A stretch of 64,000 bases of DNA from Ephemerocybe angulata (GCA_013368325.1 JAACJK010000004.1:186001-250000), one strand, 5' to 3'. Counted from the first letter of the stretch, positions 23,777 to 39,584 are shown. The notes: generated from the letters alone by a model not told the origin. Numbers and translations: made by a program.

Positions 23777-25396
23777 TTAGAATACTGTAGCCATGCCAGA
23801 TGTGGGGAACCTAGGTATAGTGTTGTCACTGTGGTGGTGGGAGTTTCCCCTGATAGCCTCCCGTTTGGCCCTTTCTGCCGCAATAAACCCCAGGGCTTCA
23901 TCTAACAGCCCAAGCGAGGGTTGGTCCTCCTGGCCGATTACGGTGCTGGAAGACGAATGTTGACCATGAGCTGGGTCGATGCGATGCGATTGATTAAAAG
24001 CAGAAACAGGGAGGGATTGATGTCCTTTCAGAGGATGTGAATAGGGACCGTAGGGGTGCACGGCGATAGGTTGGCGTAGATAACCTTCGGCCGTTGGAGG
24101 AAGCTGGTGCTGGCTTCCCGGGCCCCAAACAGCCGTTCTCGTCGGAGTGCGAGACTCGTCTTCCTCGTCTATGCTTCCATCGATCACCAAAGACCGCTGA
24201 GTGGGGGAATATGGGAACTTTTTGGATCCTTCTGAATGGGCCGAAGGGGAAGATAGGCTCGCGCGGGGCGAATGGAAAGATCGTGTCGGTCGGCCTGTAT
24301 CCTGAAATCGCGGGCTACTAGGAGGGAGTCGGGGCGAGTTAAGGGACGGGGAGAACGGTTGAGGGGAATGGATGGGCGGAGAGTTGAGGGAAGGGGAAAA
24401 GGAGTGCGTGTCGACAGGGGAGTGGGCAACGGTGGAGTTATCGTTGATCAAGGACCGAGTCGCCCTCGCCTTGCTCAGAAGCGATAGCACGGCACTCTCT
24501 GGATCGTCCGACTGAGTATGATATCCGCTTGACTGGACGGAGGAGAGATCGTCCACAGGAACATGTCGAGGAGATCCGTATCCCACAGCGTGCGACGGTG
24601 ACCACGACATCTGCTGCCGTCTCAGTCCCGCGGTGCGCGATGTAGCCTGTGATTCTGAATACACGGATGAGCCATCGTGAATGGGAAACTCGCTCCTTCG
24701 AGGGGTAATTTGCGCTTGAAGGTCCGCGTACGTAGCCGCGTTACGACTGCGAAGCGACGGGGTCGGCTGGGAGAACGAGCGCGGCGGATAACCTCGAACA
24801 GCCATTGGCATAACCAGCGGCCCTCGAGAAGGGAGTTGATCCAACTCGGAGTCCTGACCCTGGTCGAGATCCGAGCCACCCTCGTAAATTTCAACAGTTC
24901 GGTTCCCCTCTGACTCGAGGGGCGAAGGCGGTGGCGGAGACTCTCCATATCCCGCCTCTGCACCGCGATTGTCTATGTCGATATCGTACTCATCGTCTTC
25001 GAGCTCTTGCGGTCGCTCAGAAGACGGGGTAATGCTGTTCAGGCTGAAGTAGGACTGGATCGGGTGCTGGGCCCATACGGTATCGGCCTGCGCGTCAGGC
25101 TCTGGGCTCTGCATCCCCGATGCTTCGCTGAATCCAGGATGGGTAAACGATGAGATAGAAGAGTTGTCGTTGAACGTCGGAGTGAACGTCGATTGACCAG
25201 TCGGAAAGTGGGGCATGGGCATCCGTTGGGTGGGCTGCAGGTTGTTCCACGCCCAAAGGACGGTGGCAAAGGCTCCAAGATCGGGCTCTTCATCGGATGT
25301 CGCATCTGAGCGAGAGCTGGACGCGGCATCTGTGGAGAAAATAGGAGATATGGGTATGGTTAGACGAGAGCTAGCAGACGCAGTATCGCTGGGCAT
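23777..25396 (-). CDS. Uncharacterised Ser/Pro-rich disordered protein
   Basis: Single open frame of 539 residues with no intron needed. The only compact-looking segment is near the N-terminus (EEPDLGAFATVLWAWNNLQP). The rest is rich in Ser, Pro, Gln and His, with many SP/TP dipeptides and SPSLNSP-like repeats (around residues 330-350), as expected for a phosphorylated, disordered protein. There is no signal peptide or membrane segment. The ATG at 25396 is the first in the frame. Its 3' end lies 440 bases upstream of the Pro-rich membrane protein gene on the same strand. The function is unknown; a regulatory or scaffold role would be guesswork. Confidence 0.65.
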   Translation of the reverse strand: MPSDTASASSRLTIPISPIFSTDAASSSRSDATSDEEPDLGAFATVLWAWNNLQPTQRMPMPHFPTGQSTFTPTFNDNSSISSFTHPGFSEASGMQSPEPDAQADTVWAQHPIQSYFSLNSITPSSERPQELEDDEYDIDIDNRGAEAGYGESPPPPSPLESEGNRTVEIYEGGSDLDQGQDSELDQLPSRGPLVMPMAVRGYPPRSFSQPTPSLRSRNAATYADLQAQITPRRSEFPIHDGSSVYSESQATSRTAGLRRQQMSWSPSHAVGYGSPRHVPVDDLSSVQSSGYHTQSDDPESAVLSLLSKARATRSLINDNSTVAHSPVDTHSFSPSLNSPPIHSPQPFSPSLNSPRLPPSSPRFQDTGRPTRSFHSPRASLSSPSAHSEGSKKFPYSPTQRSLVIDGSIDEEDESRTPTRTAVWGPGSQHQLPPTAEGYLRQPIAVHPYGPYSHPLKGHQSLPVSAFNQSHRIDPAHGQHSSSSTVIGQEDQPSLGLLDEALGFIAAERAKREAIRGNSHHHSDNTIPRFPTSGMATVF

Positions 25397-25793
25397 GTCG
25401 GGATGCTTCGCTGCGGGGTGACGAGCGCGAGTGTGAAGGGGTAAGTTAAAAATCCGTGAGCTACAGGACGTGTTGCTGGGCCAAAGATCCTCAATCCGGG
25501 AACGAGGCCAACACGATGCATGAGGCCATCGAAGTTATGATAGCGTGTTGATAGCGCGTTCTTCGAAATACCTCATTGCAAAAGTTTTGTTCGGCAGCAA
25601 TACACTCCGACCATTAAATACAGCTACTAGTAGTCAGCGCTTAAAAATAATCCTCGGCCATGAACCTATGCGCTTATCCGGTAGTAAGTGTTGTGGAATA
25701 ATGTGCAATGCATACTGGAGCCCCAGAGAATCCGAATGAAACGAGATGAGGTGCCTGACATACAACAATTTGCTCCCACGGAGAAGGCGCCAA

Positions 25794-27441
25794 TCATCTC
25801 GGACGGCCCTCGACCGTAGACCTGAGAGTCTCTGGGGAATCTCGATCGACCTCTCCAGCGACCTCGACCATAGACGACTTCGATTTTTCCTTGCGACTGT
25901 CTTCATCATTCCCTGCACAGTTTCCTCCGTACTCATGGCATTCTGAGCGCGTGGAGACCATCGAAAGTGATCCTGCAGTCGAAACCCCGCCAGACCCTCC
26001 ATCGGCTCTTTGTCCCCTATCGACTATTGCACCTGCTTGGTTAATCGTCCATTGAAGCGAAACTCCTGGCGTGCTGAAAAGAGTGTCTAGAATAGGCGAT
26101 TGCCTTCCATCCTCTATGTTGCGAGCGGCGACGCTGATGTCTTGGGACGCTTTGCCAAGGACTTCTTGAAAGACTATGAGGGTAGCCGTGATAGCCTGTA
26201 TCAACATGAGTGTATCACCTAAGGTTTATATCCAAGATACGTACTGCAATCTGCGGGAGCATGGGCCGTATGATATGCTTCATTCCCTTTCGGTTAGAGC
26301 TTGTCCTCTGAGTTGATGAAGACGAGAGCTGTACTCACGACGTTTCCAGCTGCAAGATCCGCGAGCCGAAATAACACAAAAAGAGCCCCGCCGTCTATAC
26401 TAAAAGGGGGGTTCAGACTAATCCACTCTCTGAGAATCGTAACGTTGCACCCACAATGCACCCAGCCATGTATACGTTCTCGGTCTGACTTGCGAACCAT
26501 ACAAAACTCTCAGTCGGTTTGACATCCAGTATGTTCGACCAGCTTCCGAAGAAAAGATTAATTCGACAAAGTCAGAGTGAATTCCAGTGGCGATTGTCGT
26601 CCGCAGGCACCCAACATACCGATCAGTAAAGCGAGCACCGTTGCGAATGCAAAGGAGATCCACCGATATAGGTCGTACTGGAAGTCCAAGGTAGTGCGTG
26701 GTCCCTTCCAATGGACGAGGAATAAACCGCATCCTGGTGATTCAGATTGTAAGTACTTGGGCGCTTCATCTGGTTGGTATTATACTGACCGACAATGGCA
26801 ATGTTTAAGCCCCCTGCAATCGAAGATCCCCACTCGGCCTTCGTCCATAGCCTGTAGAGACGCCACACCTATAAGGTTGAACTGAGAAACGCGTCTTTTT
26901 GACATTGCCGAAGGTACCTACGACTAAGGATTCGGTGAAAGCTCTTGGATGAGAACACCATTAAGTTAAAGCCAGTAGACATAGAGACAGGAAGTACGAC
27001 GTACGACATGACCACAAACAACGACATCCGGCTCTTCAGAAACACAGCGTCGCCACCCATGCTCAACCGGTACAATCGGACTGCACCGCCAGACTTTACG
27101 TCAAGGCAGGTCATGACCAGATCGTAAATTAGAGACACCGTCGACACCAGGTACACCGCAATGCTCGTTCCCCGGAGGAGCCATCGATGGGTCGGCTTCA
27201 GGATGCAAGACACCCAAAGGCAGGCTGCGAACAGCAGCGTGTAGACTCCTAGGACCGACGGGATAGATAAGATCTTTCTGTCGAATCCAGGAGATTGAAA
27301 AACGCGCACCGTAAACAAAACACTGAACCTGGTGGGATAATAAGGCTAAATAAGTGGACCATACGGAGGGCGTTGAGTACTCACGAAAGCGCCAGCAATG
27401 CTCATGACCGATTGAGTACTTTCGTTTCCAGTGAGCGCCAT
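25794..27441 (-). CDS. Multispan membrane protein (probable 7-TM type)
   Basis: Several exons encode hydrophobic segments in a consistent frame: FSVLFTVRVF, VLGVYTLLFAACLWVSCIL, GTSIAVYLVSTVSLIYDLVMTCL, MSLFVVMSYVVLPVSMSTGF, CGLFLVHWKG, WISFAFATVLALLIG and ALFVLFRLADLAAGNV. A Ser- and charge-rich cytosolic tail of about 110 residues (VLGKASQDISVAARNIED...) stops at 25794-25796. Seven hydrophobic spans and a long tail resemble the receptor-like or DUF-type 7-TM proteins common in Agaricomycetes, but no family motif was identified. The start at 27441 (MALTGNES) and the first splice are uncertain: the junction I can make work needs an unusually short intron. Confidence 0.55.
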
Positions 27442-30400
27442 CGAGCACAAAGGCGCGGCGCAAATCCTAGTAACGGTCCACCAAAGAAAAGGGTATAACA
27501 CGTTCAACAAAGAAAGAAAGATAAACGCGATAGAGAGATAAGTAAACGTTGGGAAGCAGGGAGGGACGAACCAGTGGCCCCGAATGCTCAACCGAACTAA
27601 ACCGCGACAATGCCTTTTATACGTCAAAGGCCCGAACAGTTGCAGGCATCTGCATCATGTTCAAGTCAGCCGGTCTCACTTCTTTCCGTGTATATCAGGG
27701 TCCGAGGCACGTACATAGAGAGAGATTGCCCACCGATAGCGGGATAGAAAAAGGAGCCTCAAATTGCCACATCTTGGATCATCATAATTTACCTCAGAAG
27801 ACTACGCTCGCCGTTAGTTCTTTCAAGTTGCGATGAGAACTTGGGGTCACGATGTCGGTAGGGAAATGGGAAATTTCGCAACATCGCCGCTCTGGGTGCG
27901 GAGGAAAGTTAGAGATGACTTTAAGTTCAGAGCGAGGCTCTCGGGTGACCTTACCGTGTGTGTCCCGAGCGACCATGGATGTTCGTTGTATTCCTATACC
28001 AGGATAATCAGCTACATCCAGCTCGAAAGCTTGCTGCGGGCTATTTGAATTTGTGTCCGCCAGTTGAACGGGTCCGCAGAAGGGCATCAAATCGGTCGGA
28101 GGACCAGAACTTTTTCTACCTTTTGTGTCTGTGGGGAGCGCTCGAACCTCCAATATGAAATGCCACGATAAGCCCAAGAAGATTGCCTTGCAAAACTGGA
28201 CAAAATCAATCTAAGTCTCCAGATACGAGCTAGGTCAGCCAGTCAAGAGCTCGAGGCACACGACAGTTGTTCAGTAAATGAGATTAACATGTTGTATTAA
28301 CCCACAGCCGGGGAGGCAAGTCGCGACATTCCATGGCGGCACTGCATTCGCTCGCGTGGCACCGGCAGAAGCGAGCAAACCAACAATCCGAATTCATATC
28401 CAGGGCAAATAAGGCTCCAACTCAAGGCCCACCCCGTTGGACATGTTCGTCATTTCCGTTTGAATCGAGGGAGGCCTCACTGCGGAGGCCTAGACGCACC
28501 ATTATAAGGGGAGAAGGAAGCTTAATTACTCGGGTCGCATAACATAGTCAGTACTTTCGGTGCCTTTCCCCCACGTTGAGTGTCGTCTTTGGCAATCGAA
28601 GTGCCCTTCGTGACAACTTGCGGAGTAACGTGGCGACCAATAGCAGAGAGGTTCGGGAAAATCAGCGTAGAGTTAGCGCAGAGTATGCCACACTGGCTTT
28701 GGGCTACGTACCAGTCCACCTGGCAGAGCTGGGTGATCGAACGAATTAAGCGCTGGATCGTCTCGGTATTACCGAGGAGTAGAGCGAAGGTGAGTGAGCC
28801 TGGTTTGGCTCGGATTGCCGAGACCCAGTGAAACGGAAGGTCCGAAGCCTCAACATGGGTGTGTTGCATACACGTTTTTAGTGGAACGTTGGCAACTTGA
28901 AGAAGATTAGTTGCCGGGAGGATCCTCCATTATATATCCGAACAGGAGGTGAGAAGGCAAACCTTAGAATTGAACCCGGTTGCGGTGAGGAACGGACCAC
29001 GAGGCAGGCCGCTGTATTGTGGGAGTAAACGTTATCAGCAAGGTACCAAGATCGTTCAATGTCCAAGGAGAAATCTAACGCACAGGTTTAGACGAGCCTA
29101 GCCTCACGCGAAACATTGTGTACACCACGAAGGCAACAAATATAATCAAAAAATTGAAGCGGGGCGCCATGGGCCTCGTCACTTTCGAGCCATTCAGCTC
29201 CTCCTTCTTCGAGCAGCGCCCTAACTCTGCCGTTTGCTCAACGGGTACTAACTGTCGCCAGCGTGCCCCTTCCACACCAAGCAGGCCAGTGAGTCCAGTA
29301 CGAAGCGACTGCAGTTCAAGGACTCGTTGGGTATTGTTTGCCACGCCCAACACTCGCGCCTCCAAAACAGACGTCGCCCACAGCCAAGCTATCCTGTACG
29401 AACCCGGTTCGACATACGTCGATCTTCAGCGTGCCAAGTCTAGCGCTCGTCACTGAGTGTCCGACATGCCTCCGTATCATTACGAGTCAATCCAAGACCA
29501 TATCCACATGCGGCACAGTCAGAGTTGCTTTCAAAGTTTAACCTGGCACTCGAAGACCCTCGAAGGGAGTTCTGCTAGTCATCCCGCGGGATTCATAGCT
29601 GCACAGGCATAACCAGCATCTAACATATGTTCCTTCGGACACCATCATCAGACCGGCCGAGTGATAAGGAAGACATGTCATCTAAACGGGAGTCTCCACG
29701 CAAAACGCACCACAGTGACAGAAGGACGCAGTGCTGGGGTGAACACGAGCATGGATAGTCGGAAGCAGGTTTCCGTACCGCAATGGAGACGGTCTTCGCG
29801 TGGTTTCTGAGCGCAGGTAGCAATGCTCCAGCCCTGAACTACGGCACCAGTCACCACATAGATGACCTCAACAGGCTCTGACAAGATGCGAACGAACAGA
29901 GCGAATGACGCTTGTTGAAGCCATCCTTCCTGAGAGGAAGGGCTGGGAACGGAGGCGATCGTTGCCGGTGTCCGACAACGAAAAAGCAAGCCAGGCGCCT
30001 GCAACCGTGCCGGGGTGGCTCCACAACACGACACCTACGAGCAGAGGTAACAGAGACTGCGCTATCCTGTGTGGTCCCTTTAATGTACTGCCTACTCCTC
30101 AAGAGTTGTACCCTTGTTGTCCGATCACCCATCGTAGCCAACCCATCTCTTGCGTTTGCCAACGCTTTAGAACTCCGTCCGCAATCGACAGCCTTGGCGG
30201 AGCCAGCATATCAAAGGCAGAAGTCCACGGCGAAAGAGACAAGAAAAGAGACACCGGGTTCGGCAATAATGACAGGGGAAAGAGCCAGAGGGCTCAGGCC
30301 AAGGTTATCTGTTCGGAGTGCACGTTGGTCGATGACCATAGAGAACTGGGCACACACCTCAGTAATGGGCCACCTTGACAATCGGGAACCAAACGGCAGG

Positions 30401-31485
30401 TGGCCGAGGGCAATAAAGACGCGAGAAGCATCTGTGCGTAGCCCTTTGATGCACAGCTGGGTCAGGTGAACAGGCTGTTCGGAGCTCGCTCGTTCTCTTG
30501 GGGCCAGGTACCGCGACGCTTTCTGGCACCCTGTCGCGTCAGCCTACGATGGGAACATAGCTGATGACTGTGCACATTTCCGGTAAAGCCTTCCCGGAGA
30601 AGAGAGAGATACCCTCCCCACGATTTGGCAACGCGAAATCAGAGTTTTCCAACCTTGCGAGAGGGAAAGCGCTCTGACCCGGATGCCTGTTCGGGTTTCG
30701 TTGAGTTGGATATGTCACTTCTTCGGGGTCCCTAGGCAGTACATGTGAGAGTCTGTTCGAAGCCACGCCCAGAGGCTAACGTAGTTCGAGCAGGGCGCGT
30801 TCCGGAAGGCGATGAGAAGGGGCCCAAAAGAAGTCATTGCAAGGAAATTCGCCCATCCAGAGTAACCCGCCATGCACCGCGCCAAGTGTCCAGCCGTGTC
30901 GACAGCCCATCATGACTCGCCACCACTGAGTCGAAGTAATGCACCCAGAGTCCCGTGTGGAATGAAGATAAACCAAGTCCTACAGTAGCTTAGGGTTAGA
31001 TGACACTGCTCCGTGGAACAATGGGTCATTTTGGCTGGAGACGGTGGACAACAGGAACCCTTGAGAAGCGAAACAGCACAGAGATGCCCTGAGCGTTGAG
31101 GGCGGATAGGCGGAACGTCTGCGGCTTGCGGTGGGGGCGAGGAGATGGTGGAGGTATGAGAACAAAAGCAAAATGCTTGACGCGCTCTGACGCGTCTGTG
31201 GATGCTTACTAATCTCGACAAATAACGCGTCAACAAAACCAAGTAACTACAAAATTGAAAAAAGACCACGCGACGCGACCGTTGAACGTTGAACACTTTC
31301 ATGCATTCAAGTTATGGAAGTTGTGCCAACGGCCAGAGCCTGACGGGCTGATCAGGTTAGCAGAAGTTCTCGACGTGACCATATCTTCTCCCTAGGCTAC
31401 GTACCGCTAACATCTCCATATCATTGTTCCAAGACCGCTCACCCAGCGCTTATATGGGATATATTACTTGTATCTGAAATCATAC
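27442..31485. other. Gene-poor 4-kb region
   Basis: No gene can be supported. Minus-strand pieces at 29365-29090 (MAPRFNFLIIFVAFVVYTMF, a single hydrophobic span) and 28869-28522 (GNTETIQRLIRSITQLCQ...SAIGRH) weakly recall the last spans of basidiomycete DUF6534-type membrane proteins, but they do not join into an intact gene. The open frames over 29900-30470 overlap each other in all frames and have no motif. This may be decayed sequence between the two coding blocks. Confidence 0.4.
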
Positions 31486-33897
31486 TCAGGCTGTCGGCCA
31501 GTCAGCCTTAATGAGATCTCCGGCTCGTTCAGCTATCGCGTAAACAGGTGCTTGCGTATGTCCCGCCGGTACATACGGCTGGAAGGACGACGCAGTTCAG
31601 GTTACCATGCAAAGCGATACGATGTAAAGATTCCACATACCATCACAGATGCATCGACAATCCTCAGCCCATGCGCCTTCTTCAACTTCAACTCCGGATC
31701 CACAACTCCAAAAGATGCAGTCTTGGCAGACATGCCAGCAGTCCCAACTGCATGTACAGCACTCGACGCGGTATTTCGTATGAATTCGTTTTGCCCCTCG
31801 ACGTCGTCCGGGTAAGGCGATACCAGCTTTAGCTTGTACTCATTCCATGCAGGTGCATCGAAGAACCGCTTCAAAGCTGCTATTCCCTCTCTCATGGTAA
31901 AAATGTCGAAGTCGGAGTTGAGGAACCCCATGTCGATGAACGGATGGTCGAAAGGGTTAGTCGTGCTCAGGTTAAGAGATCCTCCTGAAGTAGAAAAGTT
32001 TAGTACGCCCCGTTAACGAGATCTGAAAAGAATACGAGTATACGTACTCGAGTGTGGTTGTAGCGCAATCGCTACGCCAGTAATAGTCGAGCCAGGCTTT
32101 GGGTAAAATGCGCCTCCCTAGAAATGAGGCGAATGTTAGGACACAGGATGACACCCTGGTCAACGTCTGCCTGCGACGTACAGTAAAAGAAAGCTCAATA
32201 TGGGCAGTGTTTTTGCCAGAAGATGGATCCTCATACTCTGACCAGATAGGAGAATTATCCGGAATACGAAGCCACCCCAACTGGTTGATCCCAATGGCCG
32301 ACAGGGGACCCGTCTTGGTTGCATTCCATTCGGCGAGCCACTCTTGATCCAGCTGCGGAGTCCTACATCGTGCCGTCTCAGTACCAAGTCTCCTGAGGTA
32401 CATTTAATGTAGAGGAGACGTACGCATCGACTGTGCCATTGATTCCAAGCGCCCACTGCAAGAAGACAAGAGGCTGATCTGTCATGTTCTTCCCGACACT
32501 GGGGAGGTTGACGACTGTCTTGATCCCCAAGCTTTGAAGTTCTTTCGGGTCCCCGATTCCAGAGAGAAGAAGCAGCTGGGGAGTGGCTATGACGCCGGCA
32601 GAAAGTATGAGCTCCTTCGAAGCTGTAATCTCGTGGACAAGGCCTATAGGAAAGTCAATTGGGACGAATCAACCAAGGTGTGCATTTATTGGTTACCCTT
32701 GGGGTCATCTTCTGCGACAAATTTAACCGTCCTTAAGGAAGGAGCCCCCTTGTGCGTTGCGGTCTTGAGAACTTGAATTGCTCTATGTCCGACAAGGACG
32801 TGCAGATTCTTGCGGGTGATGTATTTTGGTCCCAGGTAGCCTGTCGCTGAACTGCTTCTTTCGCCATGTCCAACCGTCAGTTGAGTCAATCCTGTCGCAA
32901 GATATTGTTAGTTCCCGGCCCTCCTTTCAGAGGAGGTCTTGATTGAGAACAAAGGGTTTCATCCCACCTAACCCCAAAGCATTCCCTGAATTCATGTCCT
33001 GCCTGTACGAGAAGACGCCCCCAAGCTCCTCGGCTGCTTTCATCATTGGGATGTCGATAGCCTGTGGTGCACCTGCAATGCTAACAAAGGTGTTTCCGCC
33101 AGTCCCATGGTATTGAGGGTCATACTGTCCCACATCAGAGTGTCCGTCAGCAGGCGCAGTCCACTTTTCATGCTATGTATGTATCGAATCAGCACCAATC
33201 TGAGAAAGGACTGGGCAGAAACTCACTTTCAAGATGTAGGGAAGAATTTTGTTCCACGACCAGCCTTGGTCTCCGGTAAGCTTCGCCCATCTGTCGTAGT
33301 CGGAGGACGAGCAGCGAGTGTAAAACATCCCATCTTTCAAGTCCCATTAACATGGAGATGCTACTACAAGGCGTTCAAGTTGGCGGCCATTTTGATACTC
33401 ACTGATAGAACTTGTTCCACCAAGAATATGACCTCTGGGTATAGCGATCGGGCGCCCATTCATCCCGGGTTGCGGAATCGTGGTGTAGTTCCAGTCATAC
33501 GGAGACTGCTGCAGCCGGGCTACATATCCTGGCACGCGAGCAGTAAAGACGTCTTCGTGTCTGTGGCAACCATTAGAAAGCTCGGATAGTCAATTTAGCC
33601 TCCAGACTTGGCCCTGAACGAGACTTGCGTTGGTCCTGCCTCGATGATAAGCACATTCCATCGAGGATTTTCCGTCAGCCTATTTGCTACAACAGCCCCT
33701 GCGTTCCCTCCTACATTGAGGAAGAATCTGCTCTTTAGAGTAAGTTCGATGAGGCTGAGAAACGGCGCACCTCCGACGATCACAAAGTCATATTTCGTCT
33801 TTGGCAGCGCAGAGAGTGAGTCGACTATAACAGCCGACGTAGGGACGATACAAATGAGTTGTGTAATGAGCGCTAGAGTAGCGTAGAGTCGAGCCAT
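31486..33897 (-). CDS. GMC oxidoreductase (aryl-alcohol oxidase-like), copy 1
   Basis: Secreted FAD-dependent alcohol oxidase or dehydrogenase of the glucose-methanol-choline family; such enzymes supply hydrogen peroxide or recycle aromatics during lignocellulose decay. The start at 33897 gives a signal peptide ([22 protein letters not shown]); an in-frame ATG six codons upstream is possible. The dinucleotide-binding motif VGGGNAGAV is split by the first intron. Then come [30 protein letters not shown], and [13 protein letters not shown] (second GMC signature). The C-terminal catalytic pair is in [11 protein letters not shown] and PAGHTQAP, ending [17 protein letters not shown]. Many short introns are present and no frameshift was seen. 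It lies 371 bases downstream of a second GMC gene on the same strand with matching exons, a tandem duplicate. The substrate is not predictable. Confidence 0.9.
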
Positions 33898-34268
33898 CCT
33901 GGTCGCATGAATCAAAATGTGGTCATTGGAGCAATTCTTTTATGACCCTGCCGCAACGCCCAAAGTCCGAGACGAAGAACGCGTTCTTAACGAAGAACAC
34001 TCGAGCTACGGTACCTTCGAAATCCAAAGGGTCATTTGTTCACCACATATGCCGGCACATCGAAGACCGCGTCGGGTCTCATTCACGTCGCACGAGAAGT
34101 AAGAAGCGTGTGTATGCATTACCATTTGAATAGTACTCTACCTCGAGATCGATCGCAGACGAGATTGAGAAGAGGAACTTGATTTCTTTGGATAGCTTTC
34201 ATCCGGGGTCGGACCATCTCCGGATTGTATTTTTAAATTCGACTTGAAGGAGGACCTGATAACTATCA

Positions 34269-36564
<2,296 letters not shown>

Positions 36565-37550
36565 CTGGAGGTTTCTGGGGAAGCGAGGGGTTTAGTTCGA
36601 AGGGTTATAAGTGCTCGAAGCACGCCACGACGGTGGCCGCTCCAGGCGTAGCCAAGCCACATAACGAGGATGGGAATGCGTAAATACCCCCGAAAGCTGG
36701 ATAAACCAAGGAGGCACTCAGAAGGCATATCCAAAGTCATTTGAAACTTGCGAGTGAAAGCCAGTCTCACACCGGTGTCCAATTTGGATGGGGTAGAATT
36801 TTCGTGCAGTTATCATTCTGCCGACCCGATTCCTTGGGTGTTACTTGCAATTGAAGGTGAACAATCCCCACATATGGGTGGAAGATCGAGCCGACGGATA
36901 AACGGCGGTCAATCAAATTTTGCTGCTAATTTCGAGATCGAGATGGTGCTGAAAGAGCCAGGGGATGCGAATTGAGATAACTTAGCATATGTTTGATTCA
37001 GTCTGTTCAGTGGTGAAGGTTTTGCTGAGGGATACATCGTCCAAGTTCAATTATGCCAGTATTGAGCAGAGAAGCCGCCAGACTTGTGATTCATGTGAGC
37101 AGTTTCTCGCTCATTGCCAGTAAGCTGCCAGCCTGTGGACATTGCACTCCTGCTGCGTCGACAGTCGTGGTGGTGGTGGTGGTAGAAGACAAACCCAGGT
37201 TGAAGCGCCGACGTGATCTTTGATTTCTCCGGCTCCCGCTTTCGCGACATGGAGCTGGTCGTTTGCCTTTGTAAATCTACCTTTCCGTTCAATCTCAGGC
37301 TACATGACCTTCAGACCATTGATTATCCGCAACTCTTGGCCCCCTAGCCTCGCTGGGCCTCAACATTCAACGGCCATTATGTCGGGTTCGGAGCTGAGTA
37401 AGCCTCAGCTCAGGGCTCATCATTCCAGAATCTGGAATCATGAACGCCGTTCATACGAGCCGTTTGTCAAACCCCGTCGAGCGTACTTAACTCTCATTTG
37501 GCTCTCATCCTTTTTATATTCCCGTTGTTGTCGAGGGCTTAAGAGCGAGG
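36565..37550. other. Bidirectional intergenic region between GMC2 and the GT90 gene
   Basis: No gene is seen. The region should hold the promoters of the two divergent genes. A (GGT)n run lies near 37169-37183, and a short GAGGCTT-type palindrome-rich stretch surrounds 37390-37450. No clear TATA box was found at a convincing distance from either start codon. Confidence 0.4.
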
Positions 37551-39584
37551 ATGCATCCCTCGATGCCATCACCGTCGAGACGGGTTACGAGGATCTTACT
37601 CCCCTTCTGCGCCCTCTTCCTCATCTTCTACCTCCTCCCGCTTCCATCGCTGCACAAGCATGAAGAAATCTCGCCGAACGACGACGTAGGGAAGAAACCG
37701 ACTCGCAGCGTGGACCAGGTCGTGCTACCGCCTTCCAATACCGAGCCGCCGAAGAAACTCGTCCAGGAGGCGCCCAACCCAATACCAGTCCCGCGGCCGA
37801 AGCTTGGAAAGCATAAATACCGACCCGACGGCCTTGTCGAAGTCAATTCAGAAGGCCCCCATCCAGTTTACGAGTTGATTGCGAACGCGGAGAAGCGGTG
37901 GAAGGAGAAGCTTGGACGCGCCAGCCAAACGTTGGAAGCGGCTGTCGAAGAGTACAGACGGCGGTATAAGCGGGCGCCTCCGAAAGGCTTTGAGCTCTGG
38001 TGAGTTATCTTTTGACTCGCTAAAACGCCTTTCTTAAATTTCAGGTGGCAATATGTCGTCGAGCACAACGTTCAGCTTCCGGACGAGTACGACCAGATAT
38101 ACCATGACCTGGAGCCGTTCTGGGGGGTCGAGCCTGCCGACCTTCTGAAAACGCAGGAAGATCTCGAGAAAAAGAAGGACTCGTTTACTCTGGGCAAAAA
38201 CAAGGAAGGGAAGATCGACGTCCTTGCTTGGGCATTCACCGACGGGAAATACGACACCTACATTAGGTCCAGCGTCCCTATCATTGGCCTTTTGCGAGAC
38301 ATAGAGCAATATCTACCTACGTTCAGAGCGACTTTCTCTCCTCACGACGGCCCAAATCGCCTTTCCGACTACGGTATCAAGACTGCTGTTCTCGAGGCTG
38401 CAGCAACTGGAAGCAGTATGTCTATTCCATTGGCAACCCCCGGCCCGAAACTAAGCATGATTACTTCCAGCCATCGAGAAAGCAGCGCTGCCCAGAATAT
38501 CCGGCAATGGGTGGAAATTCGCGTGCCCGCCAGACTCTCCAGCCCGCAAGTTCCCCATCAGCCTCAACAAAGGCCCCACCATCTCCTCGAAAAAAACATT
38601 CATCTACGACCATGTTCGCTCCATGGACCCCTGCTTCCATACGAACCACCTTCTCATCCATGGCCAATTCATCGGCCAAAGCACCGGTCCCCCTCCCCAA
38701 GCATCGATGGTGCCGGAGTTCGGCCACTGCTCCACCACCGTTCATCACAATATCCGCATGCCAACACCCTACGGCTGGGTTGAGGACGTACACCCGCGCT
38801 CGGACGACCCGCCATTCCTCGAGAAGGCCGACGACAGGCTTCTGTGGCGTGGGCGGAACACTGGTATCCATCACTCTAGTAAGACGCTCTGGCAGAACGC
38901 GCACCGCGACTATTTCGTGCGCTTGTCGAACGAGATCGCGGGGACCCTCGACGTTCTACCCGCGAATGTCTCCGACAAGGACCCTGTTGGTCCCCCGAGG
39001 AAACTGAGGAAGTCTCGTGTGAACCCTGCGATGCTCGACGTAGCCTTCGCCGACGAGCCTGTGATGTGCTCCGGGGATACTTGCGATAAACTCTGGCAAA
39101 TATACCCGTGGAGGCCGTATCAGGGCCCAAAGGAAGCTGGGCAGTACAAGTACGTGTTCGACGTGGATGGGAATGGCTGGTCTGGGCGCTTCAAGCGGTT
39201 GATCACATCGAACTCGCTCATATTCAAGTCGACGATATACCCTGAATGGTTTCACGACAGAATCGAGCCGTGGGTGCACTATGTGCCCGTTCAGACGGAC
39301 TTGTCTGACCTTCATGATACACTCATATTCTTCCGAGGGGACGGGAACGGTGAAGGGGCGCGTGAAGATCTGGGGCGCAAGATTGCTACAGAAAGTCGTG
39401 AATGGAGTCTCAAGTATTGGAGGAGGGAGGATCTCATTGCTTATTTCTTCCGGTATGGTCGGTTTCCTGCATACGATGTTCTGTGCACTGACGATGTTGT
39501 TCCAGGTTGATCTTGGAGTATGCAAGATTACAGAGCTTGGATAGGGAGGCTATGTCGTTCACACTACCTGAAGATGGTGACTAG
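37551..39584 (+). CDS. CAP10/GT90-family glycosyltransferase
   Basis: Predicted 626-residue type II Golgi membrane protein of the CAP10 (GT90) family, which includes fungal capsule and glycan xylosyl- or glucosyltransferases. Four exons (37551-37999, 38045-38415, 38471-39452, 39506-39584) close in frame. Residues 13-32 form the single membrane anchor (ILLPFCALFLIFYLLPL), then a Pro/Lys-rich stem. Conserved pieces include PPKGFELWWQYV, FGHCSTTVHHNI near the middle, DDRLLWRGRNTG, QYKYVFDVDGNGWSGRF and IYPEWFHDRIEPWVHYVPV, typical of the GT90 donor-binding core. The C-terminus is short and charged. The acceptor and sugar donor cannot be told from sequence. It lies between the GMC pair and P450-4. 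Confidence 0.88.

Noticed and set aside
28950..29060. Possible tRNA: GGGTTCAATTCT resembles a B box on the minus strand
   Set aside because: No matching A box, anticodon arm or acceptor-stem pairing could be found around it.
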